Of a stretch of 41,478 bases of DNA, positions 33,757 to 41,355 are shown one piece after another (position 1 is the stretch's first letter; each line of letters begins with the position of its first letter). Source of the DNA: Clostridiales bacterium. GTDB lineage: Bacteria; Bacillota; Clostridia; Lachnospirales; WQUN01. Location of the stretch: assembly GCA_031269465.1 (NCBI GenBank), contig JAISZB010000315.1, positions 1 to 41,478 of the forward strand. Reading direction: 5' to 3'. Below the pieces are notes generated by a model. The model was not told the DNA's origin, did no database searches, and saw only the letters and a program-made list of their open reading frames with translations. The position numbers and the translations under genes were made by a program.

Positions 33757-33991
33757 ATAGCTATTCCGACAGTTTGCAAAGCGACTGTCATTTTGAATAA
33801 TTTTGTCGTTAATGCTGTCATATTTATCCATATAATTTATTAAAACATATACATTATCTAAGAATTATGAGAATAGATTGATAAGTTTTGCAAGTTTAAA
33901 CATATATTCTCTTCAATTTTGAACTTTTCTGCAAGAATTTTATGCTCTTTTGACTGGTGAATAAATCAAATAGAGTTGTCGGAACAGTTCC
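33757..33991. mobile_element. 235-bp MITE, copy 1
   Basis: Exactly flanked by the 8-bp direct repeat GATTTTAT (33749-33756 and 33992-33999), a target-site duplication. The ends are imperfect inverted repeats (GCTATTCCGACAG at the left; ACTGTTCCGACAA when the right is read inward). It has no coding capacity. It is about 97% identical to copy 2 at 35021-35255 and the same length. The 8-bp duplication size fits IS1595-family transposition. It inserted into the right repeat of the RIT element, so it is younger than the RIT insertion. Confidence 0.85.
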
Positions 33992-34015
33992 GATTTTATT
34001 TAAGTTTGGGTTTTC

Positions 34016-34487
34016 CGTGGACATTGATTTGGACTTCGCGGAGAACCTGACAAAAGAAGAAACCGCCGCCAAGCGGGAGCGGATAAGCGAACTGCTGGGG
34101 CTTTATATGATCGGCGAGGGCTACACGCTCAAAGGAAAATCCAAGCATGCCCGCGCGCTGGATTCTTTTGTGTATTCCTACGCCAACGCCGGAGGGAACC
34201 CCGATAACATCAAGGCGGAAATCAATTACGGTCTTCGCAGTCACGCGCTGCCGTCCATCGAAACCGCCGCACGAACTGATGGGACGTTCCCGGACTTCAT
34301 CGTTCGGACGCTTGCCCCGGTTGAGATATTCGCCAGCAAGATTGTTGCGCTTGAAAGATTCTGGAAATACGCTAGGTCTGAAATGCTAAATGGAGCGCAT
34401 GCAGACGCCTTCGCCGAGTTTAAGCCGGGAACCTCCATGCGGGTCTCCTCTCCCGCGAGATACGAGGTGATGTACGTCTTTTTATAG
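34016..34487 (+). pseudogene. abiEii: AbiEii toxin, 3' fragment
   Basis: The continuation of abiEii after the RIT insertion: SVDIDLDFAENLTKEE carries the Asp-x-Asp catalytic motif, followed by YTLKGKSKHARALDSFVYSY and TLAPVEIFASKIVAL. After about 34348 the similarity stops and unrelated sequence (ERFWKYARSEM...) runs to a stop at 34487. The final RDLYD-like region expected in this family is missing, so the toxin has also lost its C-terminus. The frame before 34016 is RIT and MITE sequence, not an authentic start. Confidence 0.8.
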
Positions 34488-34798
34488 TCGTTTCTGGAAC
34501 AAAAGAAGACGATAACGGCGGAGACGACGCCAAGCCCCGCCATCGCCCACATGCGGTTCCAGTCCAAAACCCGTCCGTCAGCGGCTTTAACACCTCTAAT
34601 ATGACCAAAGGCGACGCAATCACCGGCCTGCCTAGATTTCCTGGCTTTTTTATCCTTGTCTTCCCCCTGCGCGGAAACTGCGTCTGAAGGTTCGCAGCTT
34701 TCCGGAATATCTGCATCGACTCGAGGGTTTTGAGATTCATTTGATCCGGCAGCCATGTCGTTTTCATGCCTTTGCTTGCCCGTAAATGCCGCCTCCAT
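34470..34798 (-). pseudogene. Possible C-terminal fragment of a membrane transporter
   Basis: The minus strand can be read with DGRVLDWNRMWAMAGLGVV and then SAVIVFFCSRNDYKKT, a pattern of an 'xDWxxxW' entry followed by one membrane segment and a basic tail, as at the C-terminus of some major-facilitator transporters. Upstream of this the frame is hydrophilic and unlike a transporter. It is probably a decayed piece, and could be chance. It is the only hint of coding in 34488-34907. Confidence 0.25.
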
Positions 34799-34907
34799 CC
34801 AATATGCGCCTGTTTCCTGTATATTACAGCATAATATGGAAGGATGTACAGCAAATATCTTATTTTTTATAAGATTTTCTAAGGATCCGACCTGAGCAGG
34901 ATGTGTG

Positions 34908-35405
34908 TCAGGCGACGAGCACCCTGAGGATGATCGTCTTGGATGAAACGCATGCGCCGGGAAGCCTGAAAAAGCCCTGGCCTTTAAATTTCCTTCGGTT
35001 TAAGCGATAGCAGAATTCATATAGCTATTCCGACAGTTTGCAAAGCGACTGTCATTTTGAATAATTTTGTCGCTAATGCTGTCATATTTATCCATATAAT
35101 TTATTAAAACATATACATCATCTAAGAATTATGAGAATAGATTGATAAGTTTTGCAGGTTAAACATATATTCTCTTCAATTTTGAACTTTTCTGCAAGAA
35201 TTTTATGCTCTTTTTGACTGGTGAATAAATCAAATAGAGTTGTCGGAACAGTTCCGAATTCATTTAAGCATCTTTGAAAATACTTGTCTCCGAGGCCGTG
35301 GAAGGCGCCGCTGATGAACGCCTTTGCATTGGATACTGCGGCATGAAGCCATTTTAGATTCTCTGGATTGTTATTTATGTCAAATTCTATTTGAGCCTTA
35401 AGGTT
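34908..35405 (-). pseudogene. IS1595-family transposase C-terminus interrupted by a MITE
   Basis: Read on the minus strand, LKWLHAAVSNAKAFISGAFH and DKYFQRCLNEF (from about 35405) is joined, once the MITE at 35021-35255 and one 8-bp duplication are removed, to CYRLNRRKFKGQGFFRLPGA and a stop at 34908. The reconstructed chain is the standard C-terminal end of IS1595/ISXO2-type transposases (a DEFCYRFNRR-like motif). The N-terminal three quarters are missing; the 5' edge abuts the hairpin pair at 35422-35461. It belongs to a different subgroup from the relic at 27412-28333. Confidence 0.8.
35021..35255. mobile_element. 235-bp MITE, copy 2
   Basis: Same length and nearly the same sequence as copy 1, in the same orientation. 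It is flanked by a different perfect 8-bp direct repeat, GAATTCAT (35013-35020 and 35256-35263). Two independent insertions with distinct 8-bp duplications prove the element is mobile and fix its boundaries to the base. It sits inside the IS1595-type transposase remnant. Confidence 0.88.
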
Positions 35406-35421
35406 CCCGCATAGCACTACG

Positions 35422-35461
35422 CCCTTATAGGGCGGAACTCAAACCACCCGCTTAGCGGGTG
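35422..35461. repeat. Pair of short hairpins beside the SPFH gene end
   Basis: CGCCCTTATAGGGCG (about 35422-35436) and CCACCCGCTTAGCGGGTGG (about 35442-35460) are adjacent stem-loops. They could be the terminator region of the minus-strand SPFH gene, though there is no U-tract, or the end of an IS200/IS605-type element, which often carries such hairpins. Confidence 0.45.
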
Positions 35462-35499
35462 GTCATGATTGAGCCTGTGCGTTTTGCCGCCTTTAGACG

Positions 35500-36534
35500 C
35501 TACCCCCGCGTTCCGCACTCGGGGCAGAACTTCGCGCCTGCAGCCATTTTTGCGCCGCAGTTTTGGCAGAACTTCTCGGCTTTCGGCTCGTTTTTGGCCC
35601 CGCACTCAGGGCAGAACTTGGCGGCGGGAGATATGGCCGCGCCGCAGGCCGAACAGGGGATAGTGGCGTTTTGCGCGGCGGGCTGCGCCGGAGCGCCCGC
35701 GCCGAACATGCCGCCCATCATCTGCATACCGGCGGCAAGGCCTACCGCGCTCTGCATGGTCGCCACGGCGGGGCTATTGCCGCCCTGCGCCATGGAATCA
35801 GCCAGCGCCACGCGGGTGTATTGATCAACGTCGCCCACCATGCCCGCGCCAGCCGCCGCGTTGACTCTCGCCTGAACCTCGTCGGGATAGTTGAAGTTCG
35901 ATACGTTGAAGCCCGTGATGGTCAGGCCGATTTTCCGCATTTCACCGTCCATGTCCTGCCGCAGGCCCGCTCCGATCTCAAAGGAGTTGGCCTGGAGGTT
36001 GAACATATCGCGGCCCTCTTTGGAAATCCATTTCATCAAATATTGGTTCAAAAGCGCCATAACGCGCTCCTTAACGTCCTCCACGGCGAAGGTTTCCCGA
36101 ACGCCGGCGATTTTCTCAATCAGCGGCAGGTGTTCCGCCACCTTGAAGTTGAACGTGCCGAAGGCGCGGATGGGCAGCCCTCCGGGGAACTTCTGGGACG
36201 GAAGCAGGATGGGTTTTGCCGTTCCCCAATTCTCCGTAAATTCCTTCGTGTTTACGAACAGCACCTCGGCCCGCATACCGGAGTTGAAGCCGAACTTGAA
36301 GCCCTTGAGGGTGCTGAGGAAGGGGATGATCTGCGTTTCGATCTCGTAGCTGCCCTCTTTCTCGAACACGCCCTCGATAATGCCGTTGTTCAGGAAAATG
36401 GCGTCCTGTCCGGGCCGTATGATAAGCCGGGAGCCTTTCTTGATCTCCTTGTTGGCCCATTTCCAGAAAATAACGTCCTGACGCGCCTCGTCCCACTCGA
36501 TGACGTTGAGTAACTGACCTTGTAAAATAGCCAT
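35500..36534 (-). CDS. ydjI: YdjI-like SPFH/virion-core-like protein with C-terminal zinc ribbons
   Basis: 344-aa protein. The N-terminal MAILQGQLLNVIEWDE and ANKEIKKGSRLIIRPGQDAIFLNNG begin the SPFH-type domain, which runs to about residue 230 (ENWGTAKPILLPSQKFPGGLP, FNVSNFNYPDEVQARVN). A Gly/Ala/Met-rich linker follows, then two zinc ribbons, CSACG...FCPECG and CQNCG...FCPECG. B. subtilis YdjI has this architecture and links the phage-shock-type PspA response to the membrane. The start is ATG at 36534, with AGGAG ten bases upstream on the minus strand. It is the second gene of an operon, 26 bp after the YdjG-like gene. No PspA homologue is in the window, so it may be elsewhere. Confidence 0.88.
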   Translation of the reverse strand: MAILQGQLLNVIEWDEARQDVIFWKWANKEIKKGSRLIIRPGQDAIFLNNGIIEGVFEKEGSYEIETQIIPFLSTLKGFKFGFNSGMRAEVLFVNTKEFTENWGTAKPILLPSQKFPGGLPIRAFGTFNFKVAEHLPLIEKIAGVRETFAVEDVKERVMALLNQYLMKWISKEGRDMFNLQANSFEIGAGLRQDMDGEMRKIGLTITGFNVSNFNYPDEVQARVNAAAGAGMVGDVDQYTRVALADSMAQGGNSPAVATMQSAVGLAAGMQMMGGMFGAGAPAQPAAQNATIPCSACGAAISPAAKFCPECGAKNEPKAEKFCQNCGAKMAAGAKFCPECGTRG

Positions 36535-36560
36535 GATATAACACTCCTGTTTTTTGATGA

Positions 36561-37637
36561 TTAGCTGTTGGCGCTTATGATCAGCGCGATGATTATGCCG
36601 ACTGCCGCGAGACAAGCCGCCACGAAGATAGCGATTTTCAACCCGCTCTTGGGGTAGGCCCCGATAATCTCGCCCGTCGCACCGTTTATGGTGACGCTGA
36701 AATTCTTGCCCTGATAGGTGAAGCCCGAAAACCACAAGGGTAATAGCACGTATTTGTACATCACGCCCGAGAAATTCACCATAAGCCGCACGTTTCGCAC
36801 CCTGTCATAACTCCTGCGAACCTCCCGCTCCACGCCTGTTTTTATCTCGCTTTCCATCTTGATCCGCGCCCTGTCGAAGCCCTCTTCCGGCGGCAGGGAG
36901 TAGGTTTCGGCCTGAAAGCCGTTTAGATACGCGCTCTCAAAGGGAATCAGTGTGGTTTTCGTGTCAAAGGTTTTCATCTTGTCTGGCAGATTGTCGCCGC
37001 CGCTCCCGGCGTAAACCAGCACGTCATCGAAGCTCTGATCCACAAAGCCGTAGGCGTTATACCAGTCTGTGTGGGTGCGGGTTTCAGTCTTGCCGTCCTG
37101 TTGATAGGTTTCCTTGCGGTCTTTGCCGCCCTCGGCGGTGTAGTTGCCCTGGGCGTGGGCGTCGAACGTCCAGTAGGGGGTGTAGACGGCGTTGAGTTTA
37201 TCCGTCTGCGCCAGCGTCTTCAGAGCCTTTGGCGCCCAGAACCGCTTTTTGAGCCACTTGCTGAAAATCCCAGCCGCGTCATGCTTCTGCACGCGAAAAG
37301 GCATGAGGGCTTCCGGCGCGATACCCGCCTCCTTGGGGCTTTTCGCCATCTGGGGCGAACCGCAGAACCGGCAGGTCAGGTTTGTGACGTTTGCCGCCGC
37401 CGAGATTTCCGCGCCGCAGTTTTGGCACACCAGCACCGTCACGCTGTTTTCATACTCGTATTGCGCGGCGTTTCGCTCGCGCCCGCGCGTCTCGTTAAAG
37501 TCGTGCTCCTGAACCGTCCGCTCAGAGGGCGGCAGATCCAGTTCGGTGCTGCAGTTCTTGCATATGATTTTCTGCTTCGCGATGTTAAATTCCATTGCCC
37601 CGCCGCAGTTGGGGCATTGCTTCGGCGTCTCGCTCAC
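36561..37637 (-). CDS. ydjG: YdjG-like zinc-ribbon membrane protein
   Basis: 358-aa protein. The N-terminal TFIIB-type zinc ribbon (CPNCGG...CKNCS) and a second ribbon (CQNCG...CRFCG) are followed by a conserved central domain (FWAPKALKTLAQTDKLNAVYTPYWTFD, then MYKYVLLPLWFSGFTYQGK) and a single C-terminal membrane helix, IAIFVAACLAAVGIIIALII. This is the architecture of B. subtilis YdjG, encoded next to YdjI in the pspA(ydjF)-ydjGHI operon. The GTG start at 37637 has GGGAGGGA seven bases upstream. The TPM-domain gene (ydjH) and pspA that normally accompany it are absent here. Confidence 0.85.
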   Translation of the reverse strand: MSETPKQCPNCGGAMEFNIAKQKIICKNCSTELDLPPSERTVQEHDFNETRGRERNAAQYEYENSVTVLVCQNCGAEISAAANVTNLTCRFCGSPQMAKSPKEAGIAPEALMPFRVQKHDAAGIFSKWLKKRFWAPKALKTLAQTDKLNAVYTPYWTFDAHAQGNYTAEGGKDRKETYQQDGKTETRTHTDWYNAYGFVDQSFDDVLVYAGSGGDNLPDKMKTFDTKTTLIPFESAYLNGFQAETYSLPPEEGFDRARIKMESEIKTGVEREVRRSYDRVRNVRLMVNFSGVMYKYVLLPLWFSGFTYQGKNFSVTINGATGEIIGAYPKSGLKIAIFVAACLAAVGIIIALIISANS

Positions 37638-37656
37638 GCTCGTTCCCTCCCGTCTC

Positions 37657-38460
37657 TTATTTGTACGTCAGAGTGCCGACTGTCTTGGTGATCTTGATGG
37701 TATAGCCGCCGCTCTCGCACTACTTCCTCACACCGTCCGCGCCAATCTCGTAACCGTTCCATCGCCGTATTTACGGCCAGTTTGCCGCCCGCGTTCAAGC
37801 AGTACCATTTACCACTTGGCAAAGTGGTGCAGTATGGCCGAAGCATCGGCCTTGCAGCGCTGCCCTGCGGGTCGTACACATTGCCCTGCTTGCCGACAAT
37901 AACGCCGGTCTGCTGAATGGCTTTCATCGCGTCCGCCGCCCAACTGCCTATTTCGGCGTTGTCTGCGAAAGTGACGGCCTGACGCGATACAGGCAGCGTG
38001 TAGTTTGTTGCCTTTGCGTAATTTGCCATCATAACCGCCATCTGCTCGCGGGTGACGGATGAAGCGGGCGCGAAGTTGTTATCGCCATCGCCCTGTACAA
38101 TGCCGTTCTTAACCGCCCACTCGATATAGGGCATGGCGGCGCTGTCGTCTGCGACATCAGTAAAGCTGCTCGTTGTGTACCCACTCACATCCGCGCCGGG
38201 GAGCTTGCATGGTAATGTCGAACACAGGGCGGGAGCCGATCAGCCGCTTTGCCGCGTCGGAGAGCTTGCTCTGCGCCATAGCCGAAACGGTAGCATTGCC
38301 TGTAGTCTGGTTCAATACCTCGGCGATGGCTTTCATATCCAGCGACAGGTCGATGAGCGTCGTACCGACCTGTACATACTTAACGCCCGCTGTTTTTAGC
38401 GCTTTCAGCTCGTAGCCGGGGTAGGCGATTGCCCGATCCGCGTCAAAGGAAGCGTCTGTT
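37657..38460 (-). pseudogene. S-layer-homology (SLH) domain protein, truncated and frameshifted
   Basis: Minus-strand coding pieces in several frames. An upstream part (AIAYPGYELKALKTAGVKYV...RPVFDITM, about 38460-38215) is an N-terminally truncated domain. A frameshift near 38205 leads to two SLH repeats (SSFTDVADDSAAMPYIEWAV; VTREQMAVMMANYAK; VTFADNAEIGSWAADAM), a frameshift near 37855 disturbs the end of the second SLH repeat (ASAILHHFAKW), and another leads to a wall-binding-repeat-like tail (GYEIGADGVRK). A last piece, GGYTIKITKTVGTLTYK, ends at 37657. SLH domains anchor proteins to secondary wall polymers. The gene is dead. Confidence 0.75.
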
Positions 38461-38507
38461 CTGGTTCACCTCGGCTCCTCATTGTTATATGCACTTTGAT
38501 ATAAGCG

Positions 38508-38533
38508 AAAGACCCGCCCGCAGGCGGGTCTTT
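38508..38533. terminator. Bidirectional Rho-independent terminator
   Basis: AAAGACCCGCC (38508-38518) pairs with GGCGGGTCTTT (38523-38533) around a 4-nt loop. It lies about 80 bp after the minus-strand lipoprotein gene and before the SLH pseudogene, so it most likely ends the protease/inhibitor operon. Confidence 0.75.
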
Positions 38534-38610
38534 ATCCTTTGTATCGGATAGGCCAAATGGCTCACAACTCGATTTCCAACGCGGACTGAGGAGCCCTTCA
38601 AACGCTTTTA

Positions 38611-39237
38611 TTAATCCACGTTTACAATTTCCGTCAGCTCAGGCGTGCCGTCCAAGGGCTGATAGATATACACATACACGAGATTTGGTTGGACGTCATC
38701 CGATGTGGCCGTCGCTGTAAAGCGGTAATTGACGCCGGCCACCACCTGTGTCGCGACAAGTGTCGGCTCGTATTCAGCGTCCTCCGCATCCGCCATTACC
38801 GCCTCAAAGATCTCCATATCCTCCGGCTCCAGTTCCCTGTCCTCCGTGTAGCCTCCCGGCATTGGCTTTGATTTGCGCGTTTTCTCAAGGATATCTTCCA
38901 ACGCGACCCGTGCGGCTACAAACGCGTCATACGTATTCGCGTAAGCCTCTCCGACCTTTTCGCTCATCTCGTTTTGATTCAGCTTTTCGAGTCCTGCGAG
39001 CAAATTGTCCACTTTCTCAAGCTCCGAGAGCGCGATCGACTCGCCTCCGTCCTGCTCATCCAGCCAGTCCTCCGAAGGTTCGAGCATACTTTGCACCAGC
39101 GCATCGTTTTCATCAATAAACTTTTCAAACGCCTTATCTTCTGAATTTCCTCCACAGCCCGAAAGCATCGCTATCGAAGCAAGTATGAAAGTTCCTAGAA
39201 ATATCGTAAATATTCTTTTCAAACTGATATTCTCCAT
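38611..39237 (-). CDS. Lipoprotein with a cystatin-like QVVAG motif
   Basis: 208-aa secreted lipoprotein. The signal peptide (KRIFTIFLGTFILASIAML) ends in a lipobox with Cys28 (L-S-G-C). The middle is Glu/Asp/Leu-rich and probably helical (about residues 33-145). The last ~55 residues contain LVATQVVAGVNYRFTATA and VYVYIYQPLDG. QVVAG at 164-168 is the hallmark first-hairpin motif of cystatins, inhibitors of papain-like cysteine peptidases, and the following strand pattern fits. It lies 27 bp downstream of a clostripain-like cysteine peptidase in the same operon. I infer an inhibitor or regulator of that peptidase or of foreign ones. ATG 39237 has no clear ribosome site, while TTG 39222 has GGAG eight bases upstream and may be the real start. 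Confidence 0.75.
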   Translation of the reverse strand: MENISLKRIFTIFLGTFILASIAMLSGCGGNSEDKAFEKFIDENDALVQSMLEPSEDWLDEQDGGESIALSELEKVDNLLAGLEKLNQNEMSEKVGEAYANTYDAFVAARVALEDILEKTRKSKPMPGGYTEDRELEPEDMEIFEAVMADAEDAEYEPTLVATQVVAGVNYRFTATATSDDVQPNLVYVYIYQPLDGTPELTEIVNVD

Positions 39238-39264
39238 TTCACGTTCAAATTTCTATTCGGCTTT

Positions 39265-41355
39265 CTATGAAAGATATATTTCGCCGTCCACAACGTCGAT
39301 GAATACGGCCTCTGACAGATAGCTGTTGTTCTGTATATCAACCATTTCAAACAAGAACAAGAATGAACCGTCGCCGAGGCCGATTTCTTCAAAGACGGCG
39401 TCCGCGGCGACGGTGATGCTTTCAACCGCTACCGGCACGGCGTCCTCGTCGGACTCCATGTCGTAGATGACATAGAGCAGCGGCTCTACAATGTCGCCGG
39501 GGAGCAGCGGCCGGATGTTTTTGTCGGCCATCCCGTTTTCATCAATACCGCGGCGAGCGCCCAATATCCGATACTCCTCCGTATCAAACAGATAACTGAC
39601 CGAGAGCGTGTATTCTTCGCCGTTTAAAAGAATCGGTACGGCATAGGTCTGGTATCCCTCCGCTACATCGGTGAGCTCCATGTAAACAAGCGCGCCGCCG
39701 ATCCCGCCCCATACGCCGCGGAAATTATCCATGAACACACCGTTATCCCAATCCGCGTCAAGGTCGTTGTCCATTCCGAGGAAGATCATCATACCGCTTT
39801 CCTCGTCGATATAGGCGAGATCAAAATATACTCCGACGAGCTGATCGGCAATCTCGGCGCCCAAATCCAGTACGGCGACGCCGTCGTCCGTGACCGTAAC
39901 GGGATAATCCTCCAGGCTGTCCGCGTCGGGGCGCACAAGTTCCTGCGGATTAAGCTCTTCAGGATCGATGGATTCTGACGAGAAATCGGGCGCGTTTGAA
40001 AGCGCATAATCATACATTTCATCGCTCGGGGAGCCGGACAGGATGTAATCGTAGTAGTACGAGAAGGCAGGACTGACCGCCAGATTCGCGAAATCCGAGT
40101 AGCTGTCATAGTCGCCGTCATAGCTGTAGTAGCAGGACAGGCCGCTGGCTCTGCTGCGAAGGCTGCCGTTTACCTTGTAGTACACCGCTGCGTCCAATGC
40201 TTGTAGCACAGCGTTCTCCGACATTGGGAGCAGTTCATAACCGCTCGACTGCCGAACAAGGTCTCCTAGATCGACCATGTTCGTGTAGCCCTCCGATTTG
40301 CTGTTGCCCCCGTAGTTTTCTGCCGCGTGCGCAGCGCGTCCGAAGGCGCCCATGTAATCTTGCGGGCTCATGGCCATCGCGAGCAGAGCCTCGCAGCCGA
40401 CCGCATCATACGCGGATACCAGAGCGGGTATCGCCGAGAGATCGACGACCGAGAGCGTTACGTCCTCCGCATAGCCAAGAGCTTCGCAACCCGCGAAATA
40501 TGTATCGCATATCGCCACGCCCAGTTCAGCGCCGCTCATGCCGGGGTCGTCTGCCAGCGCTTCAAGCATCCCTTCGTAGTCCCAGCCGCAACCCGGCTCC
40601 AATTCCTCCGAGGCGACCATCCAGTTGGCGAAATCGGATAAGGTGTTAGCAACATCAATCGTGGCCATTAGGCAAGCGTCAAAGCCGATCAACTCGTACT
40701 TGCCGTCGAAGTCTGCCGCGCTGAACGCCTCATAGATTTCCGGCAGGATGAGCGAATCGTTGCCGTACAGCTCATCGAAGCCCACGCCGTACACACTTCC
40801 GGATCCGTGGTTCCATAATATGACAGCTCTGTTGTCGGCAGGGTAATTATCGTTGCAGAAGTTCAGAAAGTCCGCGAGTGTTTCCGTCTCGCCCATGCTC
40901 GCCGACGGAGTCTCCTCGACTATCTCAAACCCGTTCGCGTCATACACGCACCTTGTCAACACATCCGGGTCGAAGCCGTTTTCCCATTCGTTCGAGCCTC
41001 CGGCCTGTATGACGACTGTGACATTTTCCGTGAGATCAACCTCTCTCATCTCCTCCAGATCGCCGCTTGCGAAGCCGTAACTACTCTCAAGATCACTGCC
41101 GCAGAGATACCAATACACAGCCCAGCTTTCCCCGCTGGCGTAGTCATAATCGTCGTCCTCGTCGTAGTCGTAGTCGTAATCGTCGTAATCGTCGTCCTCG
41201 TCGTAGTCGTCGTAGTCGTCATCCTCGGCGAAGGCGGGCGCTTTTTTATTTGCCGGAGATACGGCGTCGTCATTCGAACATCCAGCCATTGCCAGAGCCA
41301 TGACCAGCGCAATCGTAAAAGCATATAAGCGGTGGCGAATATGTAGATTTATCAT
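39265..41355 (-). CDS. Clostripain-like (C11) cysteine peptidase lipoprotein
   Basis: 696-aa extracellular lipoprotein. The signal peptide has a lipobox ending at Cys26 (M-A-G-C). A linker made almost only of Asp, Glu and Tyr spans residues about 44-72. The peptidase domain follows (WAVYWYLCGSDLESSYG, VTVVIQAGGSNEW), with the catalytic His in AVILWNHGSGS (H183) and the catalytic Cys in LIGFDACLMATIDVAN (C228), the clan CD arrangement. The C-terminal 300 residues form beta-rich domains of unknown role. GAGGAG eight to nine bases before ATG 41355 supports the start. Clostripain relatives cleave after Arg or Lys, but specificity is not deducible here. The gene starts an operon with the cystatin-like lipoprotein. 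Confidence 0.9.
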   Translation of the reverse strand: MINLHIRHRLYAFTIALVMALAMAGCSNDDAVSPANKKAPAFAEDDDYDDYDEDDDYDDYDYDYDEDDDYDYASGESWAVYWYLCGSDLESSYGFASGDLEEMREVDLTENVTVVIQAGGSNEWENGFDPDVLTRCVYDANGFEIVEETPSASMGETETLADFLNFCNDNYPADNRAVILWNHGSGSVYGVGFDELYGNDSLILPEIYEAFSAADFDGKYELIGFDACLMATIDVANTLSDFANWMVASEELEPGCGWDYEGMLEALADDPGMSGAELGVAICDTYFAGCEALGYAEDVTLSVVDLSAIPALVSAYDAVGCEALLAMAMSPQDYMGAFGRAAHAAENYGGNSKSEGYTNMVDLGDLVRQSSGYELLPMSENAVLQALDAAVYYKVNGSLRSRASGLSCYYSYDGDYDSYSDFANLAVSPAFSYYYDYILSGSPSDEMYDYALSNAPDFSSESIDPEELNPQELVRPDADSLEDYPVTVTDDGVAVLDLGAEIADQLVGVYFDLAYIDEESGMMIFLGMDNDLDADWDNGVFMDNFRGVWGGIGGALVYMELTDVAEGYQTYAVPILLNGEEYTLSVSYLFDTEEYRILGARRGIDENGMADKNIRPLLPGDIVEPLLYVIYDMESDEDAVPVAVESITVAADAVFEEIGLGDGSFLFLFEMVDIQNNSYLSEAVFIDVVDGEIYLS
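41147..41224. repeat. Low-complexity GTCGTA/GTCGTC tract coding the Asp/Tyr linker
   Basis: About 80 bp built almost entirely from the triplets GTC, GTA and CTC (read on the plus strand), encoding DDDYDDYDE-type sequence on the minus strand. The internal repetition makes it prone to length change by slippage. It is in frame and part of the peptidase gene. Confidence 0.8.

Larger units (their letters stand above)
30274..34015. mobile_element. RIT (recombinase-in-trio) element inserted in abiEii
   Basis: About 3.7 kb. Three consecutive, overlapping tyrosine-recombinase genes lie between long inverted repeats (30292-30380 and the matching right end), which is the definition of a RIT element. 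The element divides abiEii exactly between RLS and VDIDLDF. The right end has since been interrupted by a 235-bp MITE (33757-33991). Removing the MITE and one 8-bp duplication restores a right repeat ending at 34015. The left junction with abiEii is ~18 bp outside the inverted repeat, so the exact element edge there is unsure (30274-30292). GC content is visibly higher than that of the flanks. Confidence 0.85.

Noticed and set aside
35422..35461. Definite IS200/IS605 end
   Set aside because: Two hairpins alone are not enough. There is no TnpA/TnpB fragment nearby, so I list them only as hairpins.
35563..36513. 316-codon plus-strand frame
   Set aside because: It is the antisense shadow of the YdjI-like gene, which has zinc ribbons, an SPFH domain and a ribosome site on the other strand.
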